From assembly GCA_022796015.1 (NCBI GenBank), contig JAAWHU010000031.1:1-35800 (forward strand): a stretch of 35,800 nucleotides of DNA, written 5' to 3'. The stretch is from Hungatella sp. (GTDB lineage Bacteria > Bacillota > Clostridia > Lachnospirales > Lachnospiraceae). Under the pieces are notes generated by a model. The model saw nothing but the letters and a program-made list of their open reading frames with translations, made no database searches and was not told where the DNA came from. This document shows, piece after piece, positions 1 through 8,656 of the stretch; the stretch's first letter is position 1; each line of letters opens with the position of its first letter. The translations under genes were made by a program, and so were the position numbers.

Positions 1-98
1 CGTCCCAGGTTCTGTCCGCGTCTCCAATTCCAACAACGAGGTGACGACTATGCTGAATTTTATCAACGGCGGCGTCTGCGCGGCCCAGGGGTAGTAAC
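1..98. other. GC-rich junction segment of non-phage character, possible start of a host gene
   Basis: The first ~98 bases are visibly richer in G+C than the AT-rich tail fibre gene that follows. On the plus strand there is a good ribosome binding site (GAGGTGA) followed at position 50 by an ATG opening MLNFINGGVCAAQG, which then hits a stop where the phage sequence begins. The pattern 'I-x-G-G-V-x-A-x-x-G' resembles the N-terminus of bacterial ArgJ proteins from memory, but 14 residues cannot prove it. The minus-strand tail fibre frame runs through this segment as an unnatural run of arginines. I infer a boundary near base 90-98. It could be a prophage end, a recombination junction in the fibre gene, or an assembly join. 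Confidence 0.35.
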
Positions 99-1097
99 AT
101 TAATTGTACCAAATGATAAATTGGCACGAATTACAGTCAAAGCTTTTGTTAAATCAATTCTTTCATCACCACTTCCTAATATATATTTTCCGTTTTGTCT
201 GACCATAGCCATACCAGATTCTATTGTGCACTTAGTGATGTCTGATGACAATATCTTTCCTATTGGGAATGAAAATACTATATCTGTATTTCCTGTGGTC
301 ATAAAACCGTCTACTTGCACATTATAGGTTATAACTGTGTTTGGATGTATCATAATATTGCCATTTAATTGAGTGTACAGATCCATCAGTACTTTCCCCT
401 GCTTTGCCGCCAGTGGTAAATTCTCAGCGTCTGACATGCAGTTGTTGACGATCTGGCCGGCGTACAGTACAAATTTCATCCCTGCTGCAAAATCCCGGAA
501 GAATCCAAAGAGATTCATTTTATTCTTTACTTTCTCCAGAAAGTCGGGGAACCCTGCAATTCCAACTACCTCACCAGAATCATCAAATACTGGCTGCTCT
601 ATTTTATTTGTCCGCAGCTCCAGCTCCGCCAAGTCTTCTGCTGAAGCTGCCGCCCCCATACCTGTTGCGATAATTGCACATTCGGCATTTGACACAGATG
701 TAAAAATATCTATGGTACTCGTAGCCCCAGCAAGCTCAGCTTCAGAAGGCTGGTAATCCATTTTCCCAGTAATCCCGGTTGCAATACTGTATAGGATTTC
801 TCCCTCGTCAGGATCATTTGCATATACACCTATCTCAGATATATAGTAGCCTGTATTAATCCCCTCATTATCCACAACAATCCTAAGTCGCACAGTCGTT
901 TCATTTGTACGCTTAATGCTGGATATCCCTATGCTCTGTTTGATATTTTTCAGATCCGTTGCCTCATTCAAATCTTCATCTTCAGCATATATCCCATCTC
1001 CGAGCTTTACATTGGTAAACTCTGCAACAGCCTCTCCGGTTCTGATTTTTGCATCTAATGCCAATCCTTTTGTCGTGATTACCGCCTCATTAAACAT
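63..1097 (-). CDS. Tail fibre / tail-collar protein (DUF3751-like N-terminus), 3' end probably altered
   Basis: Structural protein that would attach to the P2-type baseplate and carry receptor-binding parts. The N-terminal ~160 residues (MFNEAVITTKGLALDAK..., GYYISEIGVYA, then a long acidic and Ala/Gly-rich linker) match the tail-collar fibre pattern. It is the last gene of the tail operon, directly after gpI, whose 3' end overlaps it by 8 bases. Start: ATG preceded by AAGGAG. The middle is rich in short polar segments, as in fibre shafts. The last residues (VTTPGPRRRRR) coincide with the GC-rich junction segment, so the natural C-terminus is probably missing or replaced. Family call is by pattern recognition; host range cannot be inferred. 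Confidence 0.75.
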   Translation of the reverse strand: MFNEAVITTKGLALDAKIRTGEAVAEFTNVKLGDGIYAEDEDLNEATDLKNIKQSIGISSIKRTNETTVRLRIVVDNEGINTGYYISEIGVYANDPDEGEILYSIATGITGKMDYQPSEAELAGATSTIDIFTSVSNAECAIIATGMGAAASAEDLAELELRTNKIEQPVFDDSGEVVGIAGFPDFLEKVKNKMNLFGFFRDFAAGMKFVLYAGQIVNNCMSDAENLPLAAKQGKVLMDLYTQLNGNIMIHPNTVITYNVQVDGFMTTGNTDIVFSFPIGKILSSDITKCTIESGMAMVRQNGKYILGSGDERIDLTKALTVIRANLSFGTINVTTPGPRRRRR

Positions 1098-1734
1098 ATT
1101 TTTCTCCTTTTATAATAATATTCTTTTGCACAGTAACATGGATTGCCCTGTACGACACATGGTATACACCCGTAAGTCCCTTATCCCATATTCTTATCTT
1201 CGGCACACTTCTAAAATGAGCAGCCATTTTAAATGGCTGCTCCAAATTTCTTGATACATTCACCTGAATTAGATGTGCTCTTAATGGTTTTATTTCCTCT
1301 ATGATTTTTGAAAATTGATGTACCGATTCCTGATTAAGCTCTTCTCCTGTTTCTATATTAAATGTTCCTGGAGCACTTCCGGTTTGGTACCATTCTGTTA
1401 ATTCCCCAGACCGAAATGCTGTTTCAAGTAATGATTTTACTGCCGCAACGGTTCCCTGCTTCATTCTCCAGAATAAAGCGTTCTTTACTATATTCCTTCT
1501 TGTAGCCAAATCCAGAGTCTCATCGTAATACATCGCCCTTGACTCCAACGCTAACAAATTAACAATTTCACTCGGCATATCCTCAATTCCAACATAAAGC
1601 CTTGATATCCTTGCATAATGCAGCAATCTTTGCATAGCCATTTTATATGCATAACTGATTGCCTGTACATCTGTATCATTTTTTATGTATGGCGGCAGGA
1701 CAGAGACCAGTTCTGCATCCTGCATCTTAATCAT
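1090..1734 (-). CDS. Baseplate / tail protein I (P2 gpI family)
   Basis: A 214-residue baseplate wedge component. Position is diagnostic: it follows baseplate gene J and precedes the tail fibre, the J-I-H order of P2-like phages. Family features include the N-terminal pattern SVLPPYIKNDTDVQAISYAY, the central VNLLALESRAMYYDETLDLATRR segment (in P2-type I proteins this is the 'LP x LA W ...' region), and the following KNALFWRMKQGTVAAVKSLL helix. It overlaps gene J by 8 bases and the fibre gene by 8 bases, suggesting translational coupling. Start ATG at the J stop. Confidence 0.85.
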   Translation of the reverse strand: MIKMQDAELVSVLPPYIKNDTDVQAISYAYKMAMQRLLHYARISRLYVGIEDMPSEIVNLLALESRAMYYDETLDLATRRNIVKNALFWRMKQGTVAAVKSLLETAFRSGELTEWYQTGSAPGTFNIETGEELNQESVHQFSKIIEEIKPLRAHLIQVNVSRNLEQPFKMAAHFRSVPKIRIWDKGLTGVYHVSYRAIHVTVQKNIIIKGEKYV

Positions 1735-2884
1735 CTTCCAGCCCTCCGTAAGTGATTGCCCTTTTCAGTAAGGCGGCAACTGTTCCCTCATCCACTACGG
1801 AAAAAGACGGGGAAGTTATCTCAACACGCTTTGCGCCAGCTCTCATTGCCTTGTACCTGAGCATGTCAGGGTTGATATCTCTTCCGATTTTGCTCCTCTG
1901 CCATATAATATAGTCTTCGATTGCCTCCTCAACTTTCTTCTGTATCTCCATGGCATAATTTTTTTCGCTCTTGTTTATGTAATAAGTAACTTCTAGGTCA
2001 TAACTTTTCTGTGGCGGAGCTGCCACCTCTATTTTATCACATACGGGTTTGATCTCATCTCGTGACAGATATTCCTGCATGGCCCGGATTGATTCTTCTC
2101 CCGGAATGATACCTTTTTCCAGCAGATAAGTAATGTACACCACATAATCCGAAGGGCTTGTAATCCTTATGTCTGTGATTGCAGGATTAAATTCCCTTAC
2201 AAAATATATATACGCCGGTATTGATCCAGCAGCAGAGTAGGAATCCGGTGCAAGATATATCCTCTCTCTGTAGGAAGGATCATCTTGTTCTATATCTGCT
2301 CCATTTGCTGGAACCGTGACATTCTCTGCGCGGTCAACAAATGCCACTGGATCAACAATCGTTCTGATATCTCCTATGTCATATCCATTTCCATTTTTTC
2401 CCTTTGTTGTACATACTGCCCTGACTTCTGTGTACAGTTGCCCGCTTTCTATTTCACAATAATCTTCTGTTTCAAAATAAACGCCATCTCCTGCCGTAAT
2501 TCGTGTTCCCTTTGGTATTCCTGTAGCAGTGCTGCGTGTTTCTGATACAGAGAAGCGTATTGTGGTAGTTGCTGCCATTGAAGTCCGGCGCGGAACCCTT
2601 TTCAAAGCACCGAGATTCTCTAAGTAATCTCCTGTGCTGTACTTTAATAGCCCCATTTTCCCAGCATTATCGGCATACATATATCCCTGATAGATAAAAT
2701 ATGCCCCAGTCTTCAGCAAAAGCCTTCTATCGTCTGCTGCTGCCAGAGTCACATCGTTTCCGGTCAGTTCTTTCTTTTTCTCCTTGAACCAGGTAATCAT
2801 GTCTTCTTCAAGCCTGTCAAGCGTATAATGCTCAATAAAACTTATATCAGGATAATCCTTTATTGCCTGCAATTCGTCATTCAT
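1727..2884 (-). CDS. Baseplate assembly protein J (gp47-like)
   Basis: A 385-residue baseplate wedge protein of the P2 gpJ / T4 gp47 family. Family-like segments are the N-terminal WFKEKKKELTGNDVTLAAADDRRLLL region, the central beta-rich part with RFSVSETRSTATGIPKGTRITAGDGVYFET, and the stretch around DPSYRERIYLAPDSYSAAGS, which is the typical 'DE.YR.RI.....S.AG' core of the family. The C-terminal ~100 residues form an alpha/beta domain. It starts at an ATG overlapping the end of the gpW-like gene by 8 bases and lies in the W-J-I order of P2-type baseplate operons. Confidence 0.92.
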   Translation of the reverse strand: MNDELQAIKDYPDISFIEHYTLDRLEEDMITWFKEKKKELTGNDVTLAAADDRRLLLKTGAYFIYQGYMYADNAGKMGLLKYSTGDYLENLGALKRVPRRTSMAATTTIRFSVSETRSTATGIPKGTRITAGDGVYFETEDYCEIESGQLYTEVRAVCTTKGKNGNGYDIGDIRTIVDPVAFVDRAENVTVPANGADIEQDDPSYRERIYLAPDSYSAAGSIPAYIYFVREFNPAITDIRITSPSDYVVYITYLLEKGIIPGEESIRAMQEYLSRDEIKPVCDKIEVAAPPQKSYDLEVTYYINKSEKNYAMEIQKKVEEAIEDYIIWQRSKIGRDINPDMLRYKAMRAGAKRVEITSPSFSVVDEGTVAALLKRAITYGGLEDD

Positions 2885-3182
2885 CGCTTCCCTCCTTTTT
2901 CAGAATCACCTTTACTATTGCATGTCCCTGATCATCATAAGAAAAACTGACTTCTTCTACCTCCACCCTCGGCTCATACTTTTCAATTTTCTCGATAATT
3001 TCTGTAGCATAGTCATTTTCAAGATCAGCCGGGAGCTGAGACAGTCCGGCCCAGCTCAATCCCAAATCCCTTGCAAGTGGTATAGAACCCATCGGAATAC
3101 TTAAAATATTTTTGATGCATTTCCCTATATTTTCCTTTTCAGAATGCTCAAACTTTCCTATATACATAAAATCAAAGTCCAT
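2877..3182 (-). CDS. Baseplate protein W (gp25/GPW family)
   Basis: A ~101-residue baseplate wedge protein with a lysozyme-like gp25 fold. The pattern 'IGKCIKNILSIPMGSIPLARDLGLSW' followed by an alternating strand 'VEVEEVSFSYDDQGHAIVKVIL' is characteristic of the GPW/gp25 family, which nucleates wedge assembly and attaches to the tube hub. I chose the ATG at 3182 because AAGGAG sits six bases upstream; an in-frame TTG lies two codons earlier. The gene sits between U and J as expected and overlaps J by 8 bases. Confidence 0.88.
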   Translation of the reverse strand: MDFDFMYIGKFEHSEKENIGKCIKNILSIPMGSIPLARDLGLSWAGLSQLPADLENDYATEIIEKIEKYEPRVEVEEVSFSYDDQGHAIVKVILKKEGSDE

Positions 3183-3192
3183 CTGCAACTCC

Positions 3193-3588
3193 TTAATGGT
3201 ATTCTGTCATTGTAATATTAAGAGTCATTGAAAGTACTTCTCCCCTTTTTATCACAATATTATAAGCACTGCTAATGCCTGTTATTATAGCTCTGCTAAG
3301 GACTTTTCTTCCTCCGATTACCAGTGGCGCAACTGCTCCTGCATTCATTTTTTTATATAGCTTTTCTTCCTGCTTGCGAGGCCTTGTTCCTAAAAGTGCA
3401 TTCAGCTCCATTTTAAAAGTAACCGTCTGCAAATCTGGCCCAATGAATTCCAATTCTGGCTTTCTGTTTATTAAATTATGCTTAGCTACCCTAACTGTCC
3501 CTTTCCTGGTCATATCAGTAAACGTCAATACAGTCTCATCACTTGTCATAAATTTAAGATAACTTCCCCAGTTCCCAATCTTTGCCAT
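3193..3588 (-). CDS. Tail protein U (P2 gpU-like)
   Basis: A ~131-residue tail completion protein. The segment pattern 'NRKPELEFIGPDLQTVTFKMELNALLGTRP...' corresponds to the P2 gpU consensus in which 'P.LEF.GPG...I.L.G' precedes a short helix. It is followed by the 'PLVIGGRKVLSRAIITGIS' strand pair and a C-terminal 'GEVLSMTLNITMTEY' strand. In P2, gpU works with D and X in tail completion, and here it lies in the same D-V-U-W block. Start ATG at 3588 with GGTGGAG upstream; a GTG three codons upstream is a poorer alternative. Family assigned from memory of the pattern. Confidence 0.75.
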   Translation of the reverse strand: MAKIGNWGSYLKFMTSDETVLTFTDMTRKGTVRVAKHNLINRKPELEFIGPDLQTVTFKMELNALLGTRPRKQEEKLYKKMNAGAVAPLVIGGRKVLSRAIITGISSAYNIVIKRGEVLSMTLNITMTEYH

Positions 3589-3601
3589 GGTCTCCACCTA
3601 A

Positions 3602-3925
3602 TTATCCGCATTTTTCGATAATATCTTTTAATGAAACAGCACCATTAGCATCTCTTAGAATCATATTTCCGTTTACCACCGTGATCCCAGCGCTTCCTCC
3701 ATTTACAGAATAGCTGCCAAGTACAATCCCGGCCGTACCGCCATTAGACAGATGCAGCACAAGCACAGCCTCTCCCTTTTTTAACTCCTGCATTATGCCG
3801 AATGGAGAAAAAACTGGCAGCTCCGTAGTTACCTCGCCGTTTCTGTCTGGATAGAAAACGGTTGCCATTCCGGTTCCCGGATTAAAAGAACTCACAAAGC
3901 CAATCCTGTTATCACTGCTTCTCAT
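3602..3925 (-). CDS. Baseplate assembly protein V (spike-like, short form)
   Basis: A 107-residue protein with the OB-fold signature of phage baseplate V proteins: 'GFVSSFNPGTGMATVFYPDRNGEVTTELPVFSP' then 'LKKGEAVLVLHLSNGGTAGIVLGSY'. V proteins form the central spike at the tail tip. This copy is much shorter than P2 gpV (211 residues) and lacks an obvious long triple-stranded spike tail; only about 30 residues follow the OB domain. Either the spike is minimal or another protein supplies the tip. Start ATG with TAGGAGG upstream. It sits between late control gene D and gene U. Confidence 0.85.
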   Translation of the reverse strand: MRSSDNRIGFVSSFNPGTGMATVFYPDRNGEVTTELPVFSPFGIMQELKKGEAVLVLHLSNGGTAGIVLGSYSVNGGSAGITVVNGNMILRDANGAVSLKDIIEKCG

Positions 3926-3933
3926 CTTACCTC

Positions 3934-4938
3934 CTATAGTCTTTCAAAAATACGGTATCCTGACACATTCATCGTGTAACCTCCGCTTCCGGTTACGCGC
4001 TGCTGTACTTTATCTACAAAATACTTTCCATTACATTGCCCCATTCCATATATCCCTATATTACATGTGGCTACTATGTCTGGATTCCCCATAGCAGCAA
4101 ATGATATGGTTACAGCCTTTTCATTTTCTAAATTGACCTTGGCTTTCGCTATCCTTTGAGCCTCTCCTTCGCTTTCTGCCCTTTCATTGATCTGAAGGAT
4201 TCTGGGCCCGGTCCCAACTATCACATTAATGGTCTGCTTTTTTTCTGGTACTGTGTAGGCAATGGCAGCTCCTGTATACGTTCCATTCAGCGTGCTGTTC
4301 CACTCCCAGTTTCCATCGAAATCACTCTCTGTAAAATCAGCGGTTGTCCCTCTTGGCTCATAAGCCATTTTGTCAAATATAACTAAGTCTTTTTTATAGA
4401 TTTTCAGAAACATTCCCTGCTTTTTGCAGATATCATACAGAAATGCGCTGTCTGCTTGATTACTTTGTTCCACAACCTCCATAATGGGTTCCCCGCCGTG
4501 GTAATACAGATCCCTCATTCCGTATTTTTTTATGATCTCCATAGCAATCTGTTTGAGTGTCACTTTCTTCCATGTTTTACATATTGGCACTACCTGAAAT
4601 GCCTCATTGGCCGGAATGGATACTCCTCTGATAGTACACTGTCTCGGACTTCCCGAATAGCTCAAATCATCCAACGTGAAATTGCCACAATGATATTTTA
4701 GGCAGTCCCCTGGCCTTTTCCAGTTATGCAGCCACATGGTTACATCAAGATCGCTCCCTTTTTGTGGAATAAAATCATTTCGCATCCAATCGGCATTTCT
4801 CCCCGAAAAAGTAAGGATTATCTCATCTGACGTTCCTGATGAATTGTCTGTATAGGAGAGACTTTCTAGCTTGTAAGAAAATCCTACCTCTTTTCCATTA
4901 TACAACACTTCACATGTAACACGCCTTGCTCTACTCAT
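3934..4938 (-). CDS. Late control protein D / baseplate hub (gpD, gp27-like)
   Basis: A 334-residue hub protein of the phage late control D family, which forms the trimeric tube-to-spike adaptor. Features seen are the N-terminal domain with 'GKEVGFSYKLESLSYTDNSSGTSDEIILTFSGRN', the typical 'KKVTLKQIAMEIIKKYGM' helix, 'ESYEQSNQADSAF'-like 'VVEQSNQADSAFLYDICKKQG' (the conserved 'QSN.SDLAFL' region of D proteins), and a C-terminal strand-rich domain. The start ATG overlaps the stop of gene X. The family is large and well conserved, so the call is firm although in Firmicutes the name 'late control' should not imply a regulatory role. Confidence 0.9.
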   Translation of the reverse strand: MSRARRVTCEVLYNGKEVGFSYKLESLSYTDNSSGTSDEIILTFSGRNADWMRNDFIPQKGSDLDVTMWLHNWKRPGDCLKYHCGNFTLDDLSYSGSPRQCTIRGVSIPANEAFQVVPICKTWKKVTLKQIAMEIIKKYGMRDLYYHGGEPIMEVVEQSNQADSAFLYDICKKQGMFLKIYKKDLVIFDKMAYEPRGTTADFTESDFDGNWEWNSTLNGTYTGAAIAYTVPEKKQTINVIVGTGPRILQINERAESEGEAQRIAKAKVNLENEKAVTISFAAMGNPDIVATCNIGIYGMGQCNGKYFVDKVQQRVTGSGGYTMNVSGYRIFERL

Positions 4939-5158
4939 TCAAGACCGCTCTCCATTCTGGGTAATTATCAGATACGTTTTCCTCTGCTATAACTTCCAGA
5001 TCCGGTATTTGCATCACAACTCCGGCAGGGAATACAAAATAATCCAGTAACTCACGGTTTGCATCCATAATGCGGTCACAATAATATTCATTTCCATAAA
5101 CCTCATATGCAATCTGGTCCCATGTCTGACCGCTGACAGTCGTGTAAACCTTGTGCAC
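4931..5158 (-). CDS. Tail protein X (LysM-like)
   Basis: A 75-residue protein of the P2 gpX family. The pattern 'YTTVSGQTWDQIAYEVYGNEYYCDRIMDANRELLDYFVFPAGVVMQIPDL' is a single LysM-like module (T.SGQTWD.IA...YG......I..AN). In contractile-tail phages this small protein helps connect the tube end to the D-type hub. The start is a GTG with AAGGAAGGGGG upstream. It lies between the tape measure gene and gene D and overlaps D by 8 bases. It should not be mistaken for a lysis enzyme: the LysM module alone has no catalytic domain. Confidence 0.88.
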   Translation of the reverse strand: MHKVYTTVSGQTWDQIAYEVYGNEYYCDRIMDANRELLDYFVFPAGVVMQIPDLEVIAEENVSDNYPEWRAVLNE

Positions 5159-5178
5159 TATGTTTTCCCCCTTCCTTT

Positions 5179-8100
5179 TTAAAATGCAAGCCTCTGCTTT
5201 GTTCTTCCATACAGCTCCATAAACCGGACAAACCTATCATAATCATCAGACATTGCCTGCCTTACAGTCTCTTCATTAGAACCATAGACATGAATGACCG
5301 GTGAATATGTAATCTTTTGTTCACTACTTTCGGATGTATTAATATTGGATATTCCGTTTTCATCCAAAATCCCCAGCTTTTTTCCCGTCTGCTCCCATAT
5401 GGACGCCGAACGTTCCGATCTGTCTATAGGAATAAACGCTTCCTCCCCCGCTTCGGCAAATACTCCATAATGAGGCGTATCAAAAATGCCTCCCTCTGCG
5501 TGTTTTGTCATAGTCTGGATTCTTGGAGTGTTTCCTGTCTGGGACTGGGCTTTTATATTAACGCTGATAGGGGAAGAAAACCTTTGACTAACAAGCTCCT
5601 GTGTCTTTTGGTATATCCAGTTGATTGAATTATTTATTTCCGTCTGCCCTTCCTGGATGCCTGCGCCAATCGCTCTGCTGAGAGATCTTCCTGACTGTTC
5701 CGCTTCTTCTATTGCCGATTGAAAGGTTCCTCCTCTTGAGGCTGATGCAATTAATTCATAAATAGCATCCACATCACCTGCAATGGTTCCAAGCTCTGCA
5801 CCCTTTCGTATTCCTTCACTGATAGATTCCGGGATCTCTGCCCCTGCTGCTTCCAGTTCTTCCCTCTTTGCGACAAGGCTCTTAAACTCATCCTCTGTCT
5901 TTCCCCATGCATCCTGAATATTTTGCCTGGATGCATCCTCAAGCCCCTGGATATCCAGCCATGATCCGACCTTTTCAGCCGTCCAGTCTATGAGGTTTTC
6001 TTCACCCTGCACACCTGCATTTACCGATTCAGCCAGGGCTTTTGATGTGATATTGCTTAGTTCCGGCAGAATGCTGTCCAGCTCGCTTCTGTAAGCATCG
6101 GTTACTGCATCCAACGTAAAATTCAGGCCTTTTACCTCTACATCCATCAGATCCATGGTCAACTGGTTCTGGATTTTCTGTGCCGCACTGTCATATTCTT
6201 CCTGGGATATTTCCCCGCGGTTGAGCCCTATTCTGTATCCGGAAAGAGCCATAGATGCTGACTTACTGTAATCCTCTGTCATTTCCCCTAGCTTCTGCTG
6301 CACCTCTGCCTGTACATTTTTAAATGATTCCGAATCCAGAGAGGCGCCGCTGGCTTTCATGGTCATTACCTGCAGGTCGGCATCGGATTGAGCCTGTGTC
6401 AGCTCCCTTGTGATATCGGCTATTTTCTGCTGGACCTCTGCTATAGCCCTAGCCTCATCAATGTCTATGATTCCATCTTCTAAAGCATTGCTGTAAACTT
6501 CTCCCAGCTCTTTTCCAAGAGATTCCAGCTCCCGGTTTACCGAGTTATAGATACCCTCCAGATCACCAAGGATCTCCTGACCCGTTTTATCCTCATCTTC
6601 AAAGAGTACCGACATATTGATGTGAGCGGCATACCTGGTCTGTTCTACCAGGCTTAAAGATTCGCTGATCATCGTGTCTACGGAGCTTTCCAGATTGCCA
6701 AGTTCCGCTTCTGAAAGGGTAAATCCGGCCCCCAGCTTCCATGTCATTTTCCTGATGGCATCCGATGCTTCCTGGATGCTGCCTGCTATAGCGAAGGCTT
6801 TTTCCAGCTCTTCCATGGCGCTTCCCAGCTTTTCCAGCCTGCCTTCTCCCAGGATCTGTGCAGCCATTTCATTAACCTCGCTCAAAGAAAGAGAAAGGGC
6901 TCCAAAATGAGCGGCCAGATTCTCTTTTTTTAACTGGGCATTGGCAACTTTTACTTTGGTGGCTAGTCCGGCAATCGCACCACCTGCAAGGGCTGCGGCG
7001 CTGATGGCAGCAAGAATCGGGTTGCTCATCATTGCCGTGCCAAGGGCTGATAATGCAGAGGCTGTCTGCGTGATTGTCTGGGCCAGCTTGACGGCTGTAA
7101 TCGCGCTCCCTATTGCCACAAATCCTCCAGCAAGATCATCTGCATGATCAAGCATCCAGCCCCCTGCCTCCAGCATTGGGTCTGTAAACTCTGCAATAGC
7201 CGTTTTTACTTCCCCGAAATTTCTTTTTATTGTAGGAGCGGCCTTTTCTATTTTCTTGGCTATGTCTCCCGCAAGATCATAAACCTCCTGTGTGGCAAGC
7301 TGGGCTATTTCTCGCAATGGTTCCTGCAGCTGATCATAGATCTGGATGCCTGCATCATCTAGGGCTGAATTCAAAATGGCCATATCGCCCTGTAAATTAT
7401 CCAGCTTGACCTGTGCCATTCTCTCTAGGGCCCCGCCGGCATTCTCCAACTTCTCCTCCAGATCTTCCCACTCGGTCTTTCCCTCAGCTACGGTCGTATT
7501 AAGCCCTGATATAAGATCATTCAGTGCATCAATATGGTTTTTCCCTCCGATTGCTGCAAGAGCTGCGTTCTGTTCCTCTTCTGTCATATCGGAAATACGT
7601 TCGTTAATGAGCTGCAATGTATCCTGAAGGCCTATAAACTTTCCCTGTGCATCAAAGGCTGATATGCCAAGCTCCTTCATCTTTTTCCCAGCTTGGCCGG
7701 TTCCGCTGGTCATGTTTATGAGTACTGCACTTAATGCATTTCCTGCCTCAGAACCTTTTATTCCTCTGTTGGCAAGCACGCCCAGGGCCGCTGCCGACTC
7801 CTCTAAAGGCACATTCAGGTTTTTAAGAGTTCCTCCTACGCCGATATAGGCCTCCATCAACTGCCTTGCATTCTGGTTTGAGACATTGTTTGCTTTGGCT
7901 GCAATGTCCAGATACTCATCTAAAGCTTCTATCTCTACTCCCAGTGCTGACATGGAATCTGTCACCAGATCTGATGTGGTGGCCAGATCAAGGGCGGTGG
8001 CCTCCGATAGTCTAAGAATCCCTGGAAGCCCTGCAATCTGTTCCTCAACCGTCCAACCTGCAAGAGCCATATATTCTAGGGCATTGGCACTTTCTGTTGC

Positions 8101-8502
8101 TGTTTTTGATGTGGTTTTCCCCATCTCCATGGCTGCCTGTCGGGCTTTTATAAACTGCTCATTGGTCGCATCTGCCGTGGCGGACCATGAATCCATAGCT
8201 GCCTCAAATTCCTGGCCGGTATGGACACTTGCTGCCCCGATAGCTGTGGCCGCTGCCGCCGCCATTGTCACTGCTTTCGTCACTCCCGCCACTGTTTTCT
8301 TGATTCCTCCCCACGCGGCATCAATATCGGGACCGGCCTTTTCCATAGCCTGTGTAAAGCTGACATGGTTTGCATTGGCATTAGCTGCCTCCTTTGCAAT
8401 ATCCCTTAATTGCCGTTTGGTCAGATTGCAGGTATTTCCAAATGACGAATCTATCATCCCTGCGATCCGTATGGCCAATTTGTAATCCTTAGAATTAGGC
8501 AT
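5179..8502 (-). CDS. Tail tape measure protein (TP901 type)
   Basis: At 1107 residues this is the longest gene and follows the tail chaperone, the invariant place for the tape measure. It sets tail length and is threaded through the tube. The N-terminal part (~80-330) has the TP901 core: 'EFEAAMDSWSATADATNEQFIKARQAAMEMGKTTSKTATESANALEYMALAGW...'. A hydrophobic alanine-rich stretch around residues 460-520 is the usual membrane-active region, followed by long helical segments. The C-terminal 'AEGGIFDTPHYGVFAEAGEEAFIPI' motif is typical of the family end. ATG start with AGGAGG; its first codons overlap the stop of the frameshifted chaperone extension. Confidence 0.95.
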   Translation of the reverse strand: MPNSKDYKLAIRIAGMIDSSFGNTCNLTKRQLRDIAKEAANANANHVSFTQAMEKAGPDIDAAWGGIKKTVAGVTKAVTMAAAAATAIGAASVHTGQEFEAAMDSWSATADATNEQFIKARQAAMEMGKTTSKTATESANALEYMALAGWTVEEQIAGLPGILRLSEATALDLATTSDLVTDSMSALGVEIEALDEYLDIAAKANNVSNQNARQLMEAYIGVGGTLKNLNVPLEESAAALGVLANRGIKGSEAGNALSAVLINMTSGTGQAGKKMKELGISAFDAQGKFIGLQDTLQLINERISDMTEEEQNAALAAIGGKNHIDALNDLISGLNTTVAEGKTEWEDLEEKLENAGGALERMAQVKLDNLQGDMAILNSALDDAGIQIYDQLQEPLREIAQLATQEVYDLAGDIAKKIEKAAPTIKRNFGEVKTAIAEFTDPMLEAGGWMLDHADDLAGGFVAIGSAITAVKLAQTITQTASALSALGTAMMSNPILAAISAAALAGGAIAGLATKVKVANAQLKKENLAAHFGALSLSLSEVNEMAAQILGEGRLEKLGSAMEELEKAFAIAGSIQEASDAIRKMTWKLGAGFTLSEAELGNLESSVDTMISESLSLVEQTRYAAHINMSVLFEDEDKTGQEILGDLEGIYNSVNRELESLGKELGEVYSNALEDGIIDIDEARAIAEVQQKIADITRELTQAQSDADLQVMTMKASGASLDSESFKNVQAEVQQKLGEMTEDYSKSASMALSGYRIGLNRGEISQEEYDSAAQKIQNQLTMDLMDVEVKGLNFTLDAVTDAYRSELDSILPELSNITSKALAESVNAGVQGEENLIDWTAEKVGSWLDIQGLEDASRQNIQDAWGKTEDEFKSLVAKREELEAAGAEIPESISEGIRKGAELGTIAGDVDAIYELIASASRGGTFQSAIEEAEQSGRSLSRAIGAGIQEGQTEINNSINWIYQKTQELVSQRFSSPISVNIKAQSQTGNTPRIQTMTKHAEGGIFDTPHYGVFAEAGEEAFIPIDRSERSASIWEQTGKKLGILDENGISNINTSESSEQKITYSPVIHVYGSNEETVRQAMSDDYDRFVRFMELYGRTKQRLAF

Positions 8503-8656
8503 TCCTCCTCCTTTTCCCTACAGCCTTTGCAATCTCCGACAATTCACTGAGGGGCAGGCCCAGAAGGAAGTCCAGGCCTGTCCTTGTCATGAGGCTGATA
8601 GAAACTGCACAATCTCTTATGAGTCCTGCATCGTCTGCTCTCAGCCCCTGGCGTAA
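8495..8656 (-). CDS. Tail assembly chaperone -1 frameshift extension (E'/T-like)
   Basis: This 53-codon reading frame has no start of its own. It is in the -1 frame of the chaperone gene and opens exactly at a run of eight T (minus strand, 8662-8655) near the end of that gene. Sliding back one base at T-TTT-TTT continues as ...AFF-LRQGLRADDAGLIRDC... to a TAA overlapping the tape measure start. The arrangement is the same as P2 E/E+E' and lambda G/GT, in which a minority of ribosomes shift to give a longer chaperone that binds the tape measure protein. Its C-terminus is basic (GKRRRNA). The fusion would be about 151 residues. Confidence 0.85.
   Translation of the reverse strand, partial: LRQGLRADDAGLIRDCAVSISLMTRTGLDFLLGLPLSELSEIAKAVGKRRRNA

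Noticed and set aside
4931..5158. LysM-like protein as a lysis enzyme
   Set aside because: It is a single module between tape measure and D genes with no catalytic domain, which fits tail protein X.
7886..8485. Long plus-strand open frame of 199 codons inside the tape measure gene
   Set aside because: It is the antisense shadow of an alanine-rich coding region; no ribosome binding site, and the minus-strand protein is a clear tape measure protein.
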